From Eunapius fragilis (Eukaryota > Porifera > Demospongiae > Spongillida > Spongillidae): 64,000 nucleotides of DNA. Of this stretch, positions 11,340 through 21,685 are shown piece after piece. The stretch lies in assembly GCA_963681505.1 (NCBI GenBank), contig OY811979.1, positions 634,621 through 698,620 of the forward strand, read 5' to 3'. Both the position numbers and the translations under genes were made by a program. Every line of letters starts with the position of its first letter. Position 1 is the stretch's first letter. Under the pieces are notes generated by a model, which saw nothing but the letters and a program-made list of their open reading frames with translations, did not search any database and was not told the origin of the DNA.

Positions 11340-14300
11340 CTTGCCAAATTATTATTATTATTATAAGACAGACAGTGAAGAGGAAGAGTTTTTAGTATTA
11401 AAATGGTTGTATTGTATGAGTGAGTGAGTGAGTGCGTTAGGATAAGTATATGTTTGGTCATGTTGTTGTTAGCCATATGTGTATGTATTCCTGTAATCAT
11501 GTAATACTTAATTCCTATAATTGTATATATTATGTTATTACAAGAGAATACATGAAAGGAATAAATGCACATACAGAACGGGATATGACTATATTATTGT
11601 TATTACCTTATTCAAATTACATACATACATACATACACAAACCTAAGTAAAGAATTATAAATGCACTCCCTAATTATATTGGCCCTAGACCCCCTAGCCA
11701 GGATAGCCCTGGCCACAGACCTGGTTAGGGTCAGGTTTAAGCGGCCATAAATGTCAGCTGCTGCCTTCGATTTAGGCACACTGTGATGCGCAGCAAGAAG
11801 AGAGGCTAGCTGGGAAAATGTCTCTTGGGCCTCCTTCCCCCAATTCCCATACGCTTCTACGGCAAGTGGAATACAGATCCACCCCAGCTCGACACACTTT
11901 GGGTCATTGGCATCATATTTGCGAGACTCTGCATTTGCTGCAGCTACTCCAGCTGTCAAGCAAGACTCAACAAGGATAGCAGGAGTAAGTGGAGATGTCA
12001 CAGTTATGTCCAAAGCTGCAGGCAAACCCCTCACCCATCTTGCTACCAGGACATCTGCAGGACGTGAGAGGCTACCATCAGATGTAAGACCATGACCCAC
12101 CTCCACTGTGACTCCCATATGGACCTGACGAAAAAGGTTGGCTACAACATCTCGCAACATGTTATGACGGGTCATTACATCACCTCCATGAGTGCATGTA
12201 ATGGCATGATGCCCAAGGGGGGTCCAAAGCTTTCTCTGAGCAGACCGGACATCAGGAACCACCAGAGGTGTCCAACCCCAGCCACCTCCTTATAGAGGCC
12301 TGAAGCTCGTTAGGTTCAAGATGCAGCCCCAATGCAGGGGATGGAATCACAGACAACCATGATGCAGCATGAGGAGCAGAAACAGATAATAGGCGAGCTC
12401 TGTCTGCCATAGAGGAATTCCCCAACAAAGAGTTTAAAAGGTGGCATTCCAATTTCTTTGACAGAGTTTGCTGAGTAATAGGTGTTGATGATACTCCTTC
12501 TGCTGTGATTACATCTGATGGAGAAACCTGGTCATTGAAATGATTGATTGCATGATTTAGATGTAGATTATCTGCACTGCCATAGAAGCTATAAAAGCTG
12601 CACATGAGTGGTGGGAAAGAGAGCGCAGACCAAGACCTCCAAAACCTGTGCTAAGTTGGGCTTGTAACCAGGAAGGGTCTGTTGTGTCAATGGCAAAACA
12701 GGATGAGAAGCACTTCCTAACTTTCTCATCAAACAGCTTTAAAGAACCTGCCAGACTTGGTGGGGTGGCCCTTGCCAGGTGGACCAATCTGCAAAAACTG
12801 CCACACAAACGTAGGAGAGACAAGGCTACGTGTGGATCAATTGCTGCTACTTCAAGCAAAGAAGACAGAAGTTTCTTGGCATCAACACACTTTCCAGCGA
12901 TGAACTTAGAACAAAACAGGTAGTCACCTATTGGGGCACCAAGAATTTCAAGGTTAGGGTGCTGTGAAAACTTGACTGTAGATGGAAACATGGAATTCCC
13001 ATTGTGACTAAAGAGCTCACATTTTGCCAAGTTGATGTGGATGCCCAAAGAAGGACCTAGCTCCTCAATGAGAGAGAGTGCCCGTAACACAGCTGAGCGA
13101 CTTCCGGTGAGGACCCCTTCATCAAGATACCAAGCCTGAAAGAGCACTTGCAAGCAGTCATCATCAGCATCTATGCTTGATATCAGCTTATGGAGTACCA
13201 ATGAAAAAAGCAATGGACCAAGGGGGTCACCCTGCTGCACTCCGGTCTCAGATGAAAGATGACCAAGCTGGTACCACAACAGAGGGTGTGTACCATAGCA
13301 CCATGTAACCCAAGGCAGAAGTTCAGGAAAGGATATGGCACATTCATCTAGAACTGCTTGTCATGAAACCAGATTAAAAGCATTTCGCATATCTATTTTG
13401 AAGACCACGAAGTCCTCTTCCATCCAATGTTTCTCAATGCTCATTCTCAAGCCATGGACAATCTTTTCAGAGCCTGAGCTGCAGGAGACCCCCAGTTGAA
13501 GAGGCTGGAATAGATCAGAAGCTTTGTTCTTGACCAGAGCACAGATGCACTTTCCAGTGAGCCTTCTTAGAGATCCTCCCACTGCTATGGGTCTAATGTC
13601 TGGGAGGCTTCCATCTTTCAGCTTGTTTAATGCAATTAACCTGCCTCCAGCCAAAAACCCTGGCACCAAGGGAGGTGCTTTGCCTGCAGCCAGGAGATTT
13701 ATGGTATCCTTGAGTGTAGCACAAATAGATGTTGGGAGTGGGATGAGAGCACCGTCCAGCAAATGTTGTATGTGTAGACCAGAGGGACCTGCTGCAGTGC
13801 CTTTTGGGAAAGAGCGTAGTATATGGATAAGGTGTCAAAATCTGGTCCAATAGAAAGAGGTTGAGCACTTGAAGCAGGCGCTGCAGGTGGAGGTCCACAG
13901 CTTGGGTGCTTAGACTGCAGCAATTGACAGGTGGCATCATTATTGGGGGGTAACCCCTTTGACTCTAGAGCTTTGCATGCTTTATCAAATAAGCCAGCTC
14001 TCCCCAGTGACACAGCATACACCCCCAGGTCTTAGTTGTCTCTAGCTGCCTGGTCATGTGGCTGATGGTTATGCCTGTGGTTACCTTTGGAAAGGTTTCA
14101 ATGAGTTCCAAAATCATTGTTGGACCACAAGTCGCATAGAAAGTTCACTGAAGCAGGCACATCATGGCGTCCTCTGCGTTTACGTGAGGATAGAACACAT
14201 TTTGGGAGCATGAAAAGTTTGAGCCAAGCGAGTTCTGAGTTCTCCAGTACAACCTGTCTCAATGTGGCTGAGAGAACCTGAGCAAATGTAGGTCTTTGAT

Positions 14301-14540
14301 TTCTTGGGGACAAACCGTAATGTTGGAAGGGTAAGCTGACACACCTCCTCAAAAGAGGGGAGGTTTGTAGTTGGCTGATTTTGGCTACCTGATATCCGAG
14401 GAGTATTCATTGGATTAGAAGTTAGGGGAGTTCTACCTTTGCAGCGTTGGGAGTGGGAGGAAGATCTTGAATTTGCAACCAGCTGATGACAGATTATGTA
14501 CACAAACTTAGCCCAATGAATAGTACAAGGCAACACAAAG
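11340..14540 (-). mobile_element. Decayed non-LTR retroelement with reverse transcriptase and C-terminal endonuclease-like domain
   Basis: Reading leftwards: N-terminal region (14536-14098, 14022-13699), RT fingers and palm (13762-13361), palm and thumb (13279-12557) and C-terminal region (12605-12252, 12262-11612). RT blocks seen: GGRLIALNK, RPIAVGGSLRRLTGK, GVQQGDPLGPLLFS and the catalytic block WYLDEG, where the second Asp of YxDD is Glu. The C-terminal domain has H-x4-C...RHNMLRDVV...RPADVLV...DITV, resembling the restriction-like nuclease of R2/NeSL-type elements; that assignment is inference. Defects: in-frame TGA after NAFNLVS near 13370, frame changes near 13700, 12580 and 12260. The 3' tail (about 11340-11515) recurs inverted at 15398-15530. 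Non-functional copy. Confidence 0.87.
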
Positions 14541-15000
14541 GATTCTCAGCCCTGACTGCCTGAATGCTGAAACCTCGCACGGGATAGCAGGGCTCTTGCA
14601 TTACAGTGAACCAGGGTGAGGTTAAGCCGCTCGTAGATGCTTCTAATGGCCTTCGACTTGCTGCATTGCAGCTGCAACGCCAGTCAGCTGCAAGGCGAGA
14701 AAGAGAACCCTGCGCTTCCACCCCCTAGCAACCGTAGGTTTCTACAGCCAAGGGAATGCAGACCCAACCTAATACCCTGCACTTGGGATTATTTGCCTTG
14801 TGCTTCTGAACCTCGGCTTTACCAGCTGCTGGCTCACTTCTAGCTCCCGCTTCAATTAGTGTAATGGGGTTAAGTGAAGAGACTACAGTGACATCAAACG
14901 CAGCTGGCTTGCCAATCATCCAGTTCAGCACCAAGATGTCTGCTGGCCGGCTGAGAGACCTGTCAGCACCACATCCCCATACCCTACTTCAAGCTATTAT
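14541..15000 (-). mobile_element. Truncated second copy of the same retroelement family (endonuclease-domain end)
   Basis: The reverse strand encodes SRPADILVLNWMIGKPAAF, DVTVVSS and LGWVCIPLAVETYGC, then [19 protein letters not shown], parallel to the C-terminal domain of the neighbouring element but with a frame break near 14720. It sits head to tail with the 11340-14540 element, suggesting one inserted into or beside the other. Confidence 0.8.
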
Positions 15001-15397
15001 TATCATATCTCAACGAAAGCATCAAATTATTAATAACGATTGGTACGTGTATGCTGGCCACCTCACGGTACTTGCCATCTATGGCTGAAGCCACCACTGG
15101 GTGCACTCTTATTAGGAGACGGCTTTCTGGATGGCTGGACTTTGGGAACTGGTGACAGGGCTGCAAAGCTGTCTTTGAAGACCAAGTGGATCATTGTTCT
15201 ACAAAACCACCGACGTCTGACAGGGCTAGACCTGAAAACATTGTCAAGCCATCTGGTTGAGCCACTGGTTGGGGAGGTGAAGGGTGCATCTTTTGAGGCT
15301 TATTGGAACAAACGGTAGACTAGTACATGTATATGTAGCTAAATGTGTTATCTTGATGTATTCAGTTTAAAATAGAGGTCAATATATCAAAAAAATA
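15001..15397. other. Unassigned sequence within the retroelement nest
   Basis: Contains a 92-codon + strand frame (15040-15318) with no motif that I recognise. Position between retroelement pieces suggests transposon-derived sequence. Confidence 0.35.
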
Positions 15398-15530
15398 ACA
15401 GGAATACATACACATATGGCTAACAACTACACGACCTAACGTATACTTATCCTAACACACTCACTCACTCATACAATACAACAATTCTTATACTAAAAAC
15501 TCTTCCTCTTTCACTGTCCATCTTAATTGT
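15398..15530 (+). mobile_element. Inverted copy of the retroelement 3' tail
   Basis: The + strand here matches the - strand of about 11370-11510: shared GGAATACATACACATATGGC, CTTATCCTAAC, CACTCACTCACTCATACAAT and ACTAAAAACTCTTCCTC blocks. It abuts the 3' end of a different element that lies on the - strand. Confidence 0.85.
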
Positions 15531-16400
15531 TCCCAACACAGAAGCTGCATTGCCACGTTGGACGGCAACTGAGAGTCTCTGAGTGAGGTATGCAAAGGAG
15601 TTGGCTTCTCCAGACACTTGCCTCAATTGATGCCTCAACTCTTTCAGGAACTCCGTAGTCTTTGGTCCAAAACTCCACTTGTCTCTATTGCCACTGGAGT
15701 GAAAAAGTAGCATGAGTCAAGATGTTTATACTTCTGCATCTTCCTATCTTCTGCCTGTTGAGCAACTGCTCCAACTTGGTGTGCGTGGAGTAAGAAGGTG
15801 CAAAAGTATCTGGACACGTTGCATCCCACACCAGAAGTTGCCCACACTTCCAAGGGACAATTGAAACACCATCAGGTCGCTTCCCATCTGAACGATACAG
15901 ACCTGAAGGCTCCAAACGTGATGGAACATGTGCTGAAACCAAAGCTCTGTGTATGATCTCGCTCACAGCTGAATGGCGGTGATGGCATCCTGCACTCTTT
16001 CTGCAGCTTAAGCCATGCGTGGCAAACTGAGACACTTCTGCCCCACAGTGTTGGCAGGTATGGCTTTGACATAAAGGTAGTCCCAGACGGAGACCCATAG
16101 ATATTCTCACAGTAGCATCATCCATGCGTAGTCCCAGTGTTATTATTATTGTAGGAGAGTACATGTAGGATGGAGTGGTGAGGCAAGAGAAGTCTTCTCC
16201 CAGGGTAGACAAGGGAGCTGGCTATACAATCATGCTGCTGCTTGCCCTCTGAGGTGCTATCCCAATATCAGGCCTAGAGAAGCATGATTCTACATGTACA
16301 GCCAGCTTCTTGGCTATCATGGAGAAGGCTTCTCTTTCCTCGCAGCCCTCTCTCTTCTGACAGGGCACATCATTATTCCTGCTAATGCTCACTTCTGAAA
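15531..16400 (-). mobile_element. 3' end of a second retroelement family (Cys/His cluster plus nuclease-like domain)
   Basis: - strand frame 16212-15685, continuing in another frame (15713-15465). Seen: VRISMGLRLGLPLC, a Cys/His cluster CQHCG...ATHGLSC, LEPSGLYRSDGKRPDGVS, LLVWDATCPDT and AVQRGNAASVLGT. These blocks characterise the C-terminal region of a reverse-transcriptase element widespread in marine invertebrates; the RPD...WDATCPD pattern suggests a PD-(D/E)xK-like nuclease (inference). The RT part is missing, so this is a 5'-truncated dead copy. Confidence 0.8.
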
Positions 16401-17109
16401 AACATTAATAATTAATAACTGGTATGTCACATTTTTGCATTCAGAAGTTGAACCATACATATGGGGGGGGGGGGGGGGGGAATAGGTGATGTCATCTTCA
16501 AAATGAAATCTATTGTTTTTCTTTGTCAGCCCTTTTTAAAAATGTTTTGGCCTCATGCATACACGTCTAGCGATCCCACCAAAGTTTTGCGAGCATCTTA
16601 AAAATATCCGACCCATCACTGCAAAGGGACCACAATGTGGTTAAGCTATACTACGTAAGCACGCATAACTTTGGGGAAGAGAGCTTATGTGTGGTTACGC
16701 TCAGTTACACATAACCTCCTTCATCATGCTACATGGACTGGGTACGAGACAACCACAGTTAACTACAGAAACCAAAGTGTTTATGTGTATAAATAGTTCC
16801 GTGTACACATGAATACCATGATCAAAGCTAAGGTACTGACATGTATCTAAACACAGTGTAAAAAACCCCTCCCCCTCAATACACAGTGTAAGCACCCCTC
16901 CCCCTCAATACCCAGTGAAAGCACCCCTCCCTCAATACACAGTGACAGCACCCCTCCCTTCAATATACAGTGAAAGCACTATTTGATGAGTGAAACAGCA
17001 GAACACAACACAGAATATATGGCTGCTATTTAGAGCACACTGAAGGGTTTCTGACATGAGAGCATTGATGTGCAAGGGATGACTGCTGCCAAGCAATGCA
17101 ACAAACCAG
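16401..17109. other. Spacer downstream of Rab D
   Basis: G run at 16462-16480 and a short tandem of CACCCCTCCCTCAATACACA-like units at 16860-16980. No gene seen. Confidence 0.5.
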
Positions 17110-20100
17110 CTAGCATGAGCATTTGTTCCGTGTTTCTACATGTGATTCATCTTCTGGGAGGTGTATGTTTGCACTTCCATCTGTACCCTGTGGTGACTTA
17201 GGGGCAGCACTGCTTTGCTACAACAGATGGAAACTATGGTCAATCCTTGCACTGGTAGGCACCTGTACATATGATGTAAAATAAAAAGACCACAGACCAC
17301 ATGGACACACCTCCATCACCACATCCTCCATACCTTATGTCACATCTCCATACCTTATGTCACATCTCCATACCCTTATGTCACATCTCCATACCCTTAT
17401 GTCACATCTCCATACCCTTACGTCACATCTCCATACCCTTATGTCACATCTCCATACCCTTATGTCACATCCCCATACTCTTATGTCACATCTCCATACC
17501 CTTATGTCACATCTCCATACCCTTATGTCACATCTCCATACCCTTATGTCACATCTCCATACCCTTATGTCACATCTCCATACCTTATGTCACATCTCCA
17601 TACCCTTATGTCACATCTCCATACCCTTATGTCACATCTCCATACCCTTACGTCACATCTCCATACCCTTATGTCACATCTCCATACCCTTATGTCACAT
17701 CCCCATACTCTTATGTCACATCTCCATACCCTTATGTCACATCTCCATACCCTTATGTCACATCTCCATACCCTTATGTCACATCTCCATACCCTTACGT
17801 CACATCTCCATACCCTTATGTCACATCTCCATACCCTTATGCAAACAAAACATGCTCATAAACAGGTCGCCTAGCCATAAGACAAAATGGGAGGGTGAGG
17901 GTAAGATGGCAGCAGAAAGGAGGGCAGTGGAGATGGTGGAGGTGAGGGTGGTGAGGCAATGAAGGTGGTGTAGGTGAGGCAGGGAAGATGGTGGTGGTGA
18001 GGCAGTGAAGGTAGTGGTGGTGAGGCAGGGAAGATGGTGGTGAGGCAGTGAAGGTGGTGTAGGTGAGGCAGGGAAGATGGTGGTGGTGAGGCAGTGAAGG
18101 TGGTGGTGGTGGTGTGGTGAGGCAGTGAAGGTGGTGGTGGTGAGGTGGTGAGGCAGTGAAGGTGGTGGAGATGAGGTAGTGAAGGTGGTGGAGGTGAGGC
18201 AGTGAAGGTGGTGGTGAGGTGGTGAGGTAGTGAAGGTGGTGGAGATGAGGTAGTGAAGGTGGTGGAGATGAGGTAGTGAAGGTGGTGGAGGTGAGGCAAT
18301 GAAGGTGGTGGAGGTGAGGCAGTGAAGGTGGTGGAGGTGAGGCAGTGAAGGTGGTGGAGGTGAGGCAGTGAAGGTGGTGGAGGTGAGGCAGTGAAGGTGG
18401 TGGAGATGAGGTAGTGAAGGTGGTGGAGATGAGGTAGTGAAGGTGGTGGAGGTGAGGCAATGAAGGTGGTGGAGGTGAGGCAGTGAAGGTGGTGGAGGTG
18501 AGGCAGTGAAGGTGGTGGAGGTGAGGCAGTGAAGGTGGTGGAGGTGAGGCAGTGAAGGTGGTGGAGGTGAGGCAGTGAAGGTGGTGGAGGTGAGGCAGTG
18601 AAGGTGGCAGTGGTGGGGCAAGGAAAATGGTGAGGCAGTGAAGGTGGTGGAGGTGAGGACAATGCAAGGAGAGGGTACGACGGTGGAGATGAAGTGGTGA
18701 GGATTGCAATGGCACCACCATATAACCCTACCTTCTTGTATATTGAAGTTGCAATCAGTTCAAATGCCTGGTATGGTGGCGTAAGAACATGGTTGCAGTC
18801 ACTACACCCCCCATACAAGGCATACCTCCTTGACATTGATGCATGACTTTGAGCTGGTCTCTAGAAAGGGAATGTTCAATTGGTCAGCCAACATCCTTCC
18901 CTTCTCTTCACTGACAGCTCTTTCCTCCAAGCAGTCACACTTATTTCCCACTAACACCTTCTCTACATCCAGAGGAGCGTTCTAGAGAGGGAGGGATAAG
19001 AGAGGGAGACAGAAGGGGGGGGAGGGGGGGAGAGGGGACACGGGTGGAAGAAATGACAGGGGAGGACAAGTGAGACAAAAGGAAAGGTGAAAGGGAGACA
19101 GAAGGGGGGGAGGGGGGAGAGGGGACACGGGTGGAAGAAATGACAGGGGAGGACAAGTGAGACAAAAGGAAAGGTGAATGTGGGTTCAAGGTACATGTAT
19201 CAATCACACCATTCTTTTACTGAAAGGGTTGCACCTACTTTTTGAATGTACTGTAGCCACTCCGTGATGTGATCGAATGATCCCAGGAGTGTGATGTCAT
19301 ATACAATGAAGACCCCCTTAAGTAATGAAAGACGACAATAACTATCGAAGAGCTATGGGATACACTACTACCAAGGACATAAAATGCAATGTACATGGCC
19401 ACACATATTTGTCCATGTAGGTAGGAGTGAAAATGGAGGAGTGATGGAGTGACTGCGGGGGTGGGGATGGGGGGGCTGTTCAATTGGTGAAGTCTCAAAC
19501 GTTTACCATTGCTCCACGACAGTAAGATGTTGATATGCTCCTAAGTCTTTCCTGTCCAGCTGTGTCCCTTTATGAGAATCACCATAGCAATCATTAGATA
19601 AACCAGTCACTAACTAACCATATTTGCAGCTTTATTCTCTTCCCATTCAGCTCAATAGTCTTGATTCTGCAGTCCACTCCTGGGAATACGGCGAGTCACA
19701 TGTGCACAGGTTTGCTCGGTTGTTTGGGGAAAACTTTACGCGAACGTTCCCCCGACGCGATGGAATAACTGCTGTCATCAGCAATAAGGGTTAAATCAGC
19801 CTCGTACGCACCACGTTTGTGTGTGTCTGGTGTCATGGCGAATTTGCATGCAGCCATATTGACAAAACCAGACAACAAATAAAGTGCGTGTGCGTATACG
19901 TGCGGAGTCGGGACGTGCATAAACGTTCAAAACGAACGCACACATACATGCGCAAATATAAATACACCAAAGGACCACACGAAAAAACGCACAACTTAAA
20001 GCTTCGAACAACATACACTTCCTACGCATAGAATACAATATAAATCAACTTTCTTTTCTTTTTTTTTTTACCAATTGTCGTAATGAACGTTGTATGAAAG

Positions 20101-20204
20101 GTGTCGTCCACATAGCGCAGAAGCATCGAGGTCTTCCCCACGCCACTGTCTCCGACCAAAAGTAACTTAAACAAGAAATCAAAGTTCCCGATACCAGGAT
20201 TCAT
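17110..20204 (-). CDS. Rab D: Rab-family GTPase, 200 aa
   Basis: Exons 20072-20204, 19619-19679, 19507-19567, 19239-19316, 18826-18981, 18732-18767, 17110-17187 (603 nt). P-loop [23 protein letters not shown] and ETSSK are present. Deviations: IDF at the exon 2 start is VDC, YYRGAM is YCRGAM, and the PM3-like strand reads [14 protein letters not shown] instead of ...VYDITN. The tail is short (25 residues), acidic, ending KCSC. Intron 6 is about 1.5 kb because it contains two large minisatellites; the last exon was found by a reading-frame-compatible CAG acceptor at 17188-17190 and the CSC-stop. Confidence 0.93.
17330..17843. repeat. 21-bp minisatellite in Rab D intron 6
   Basis: About 24 copies of a 21-bp unit containing CATCTCCATACCCTTATGTC. 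Because 21 is a multiple of three, all frames stay open and mimic coding sequence. Confidence 0.97.
17935..18655. repeat. 23-bp minisatellite in Rab D intron 6
   Basis: About 30 copies of a 23-bp unit containing GGTGGTGGAGGTGAGGCAGT, purine-rich on the + strand. The His/Leu/Pro-rich - strand frames are artefacts of the repeat. Confidence 0.96.
19004..19177. repeat. Two-copy direct repeat (about 85 bp) in Rab D intron 4
   Basis: Two near-identical blocks, each with GGGACACGGGTGGAAGAAAT and GGACAAGTGAGACAAAAGGA. Confidence 0.92.
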
Positions 20205-21069
20205 CGCAACACAACCCTGACGTATGTGGTCTGGCCACGAGTGTTGCGGAGGAGAGAACTTTATTTTTTCAAGATTAATTTTAATAATGTTTTATCGTCG
20301 TCCGGATTGAAGGTCCTTAATTAAGACGTGCTTTTTTTTATTTTTATGGAACATATTACCATAAAGAAGAGTAACTTATTTCATTTTCCGATGGTAAAAA
20401 GGTCACTCCTTTTTCAGCTTTGATGATAAAAAACGGCTAGTTTTTATATACTGATTTTTAAAATATTTCACATGTAGCATACAGTGTGGTGGTAAGTACA
20501 TGTAGCATACAGTGTGGTGGCAAGTACATGTAGCATACAGTGTGGTGGTAAGTACATGTTCCACTGAGGCTGAATAAAGATTTGCCATTCCATGATCCCA
20601 TATTTACAGCGCAAGTCAACAATTATACACATTCAAGCAAATTGTGTCTGATGACTGTTGTAAGAAAAATATTGAGTATTAAAAATGATTGGCTGTTATG
20701 ATAGATTGAACTATGAATTTGCTTGGATGTGTATTAGAATAACCAATAATAACGCTATTAATAATTTACAAACCAAATAGTTAACATTCACAACAAAAAT
20801 GACTTAGTCAAGTCATAGCTACATGTACCTTAGTGGGAAATTCTTTTTCGTGACTAATAAATGACATTGTTGTCATGCAGTACAGTGACCACATACACAT
20901 AACCACAACCATACTTGCTGCAAACCCGCGCACTTCCGTATACTTGTCAATATTTCTTGCTACATCAGTTGGACACAAAGACAGGTTTGGATTTAAATTT
21001 TATTTTATTTAAATTTTACAAGTTGCGTTCTATCAATTAATTAAGAAATAAAAACCCACAAGCGTTACG
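20205..21069. other. Spacer upstream of Rab D
   Basis: AT-rich. Contains three copies of a 28-bp unit (about 20468-20560; AGCATACAGTGTGGTGG core). Presumed Rab D promoter next to 20205. No gene recognised. Confidence 0.5.
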
Positions 21070-21351
21070 CTACGCTGCCTGATAGGTATAAATAACTTCT
21101 GCGAGTGCCTTATGGTCGAGGTATGGTGATTCAGTGGCTTGGGGTCCCTCACCATCTCCTCCCCACGACCAAGCTCGCGGAGAGTGGTACATGTTGACGT
21201 ACATAAGGCCGGTTCCTCTTGTGCGAGACTGCTTCGCATAAAGCGTACCGAAGGTTGAACGAGCCTTCGTGACAGCTCTAACGCCAACTACCGATAAACT
21301 TGTCTCCAATCTGGCTTCTGTTGACTTGGTTGTGTCACTCAGCAGATTCAT
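21070..21351 (-). CDS. Small unexplained ORF, 93 aa
   Basis: Single open frame with an ATG at 21351, between Rab D and Rab E on the array strand. The product is Ser/Thr/Arg-rich in its first half and has an aromatic stretch (YVNMYHSPRAWSWGG) later; no signal peptide, membrane segment or family motif that I recognise. Unlike most frames in this window it is not made of repeats. It may be a short gene, an exon of an unrecognised gene or chance. Confidence 0.3.
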   Translation of the reverse strand: MNLLSDTTKSTEARLETSLSVVGVRAVTKARSTFGTLYAKQSRTRGTGLMYVNMYHSPRAWSWGGDGEGPQATESPYLDHKALAEVIYTYQAA

Positions 21352-21447
21352 TTCAAATAGAGGAGAAATTGCTGTACACGCCCTACGCCCAGGGTTACTA
21401 CGACCAGGTGTAGGGGTCCACTCTTGTTCTTTTTTTTAAATTTCAGT

Positions 21448-21538
21448 AGGGTCCCTTCTGATCAACGAAGCTAAGCAACGTCGGGCCGGATCAATAATTG
21501 AATGGGTGACTGCCTGGGAACATCCGATATTGTAGGCT
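21448..21538 (+). pseudogene. 5S rRNA-like sequence, 5'-truncated
   Basis: About 91 nt aligning with the 3' three quarters of eukaryotic 5S rRNA: CTGATCAACGAAGCTAAGCA (box A region), GTCGGGCC, GGGTGACTGCCTGGGAA (box C) and a terminal TGTAGGC followed by TTTT, a pol III stop. The first 30 or so nt of 5S (the ...ACGGCCATACCA end) are absent; an AT-rich stretch precedes it. Either a 5S pseudogene or the head of a 5S-derived SINE. It lies in the spacer between Rab D and Rab E, opposite in strand. Confidence 0.8.
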
Positions 21539-21685
21539 TTTACTTTTGCTGTATTTTTTCTCATCCTCTTGGAACAATAAAAGTTGGTTGCATGTCTAGA
21601 GTTGATAGGGGAGTATTGTAGGGAACCAAATAATGATGGTATGACAATTGTGACCATAAATATAAAGTACAATGAGAACACTATG

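Noticed and set aside
17301..18836. Long frames on both strands (186-321 codons)
   Set aside because: 21- and 23-bp tandem repeats inside Rab D intron 6; all three frames read open with the same periodic peptide.
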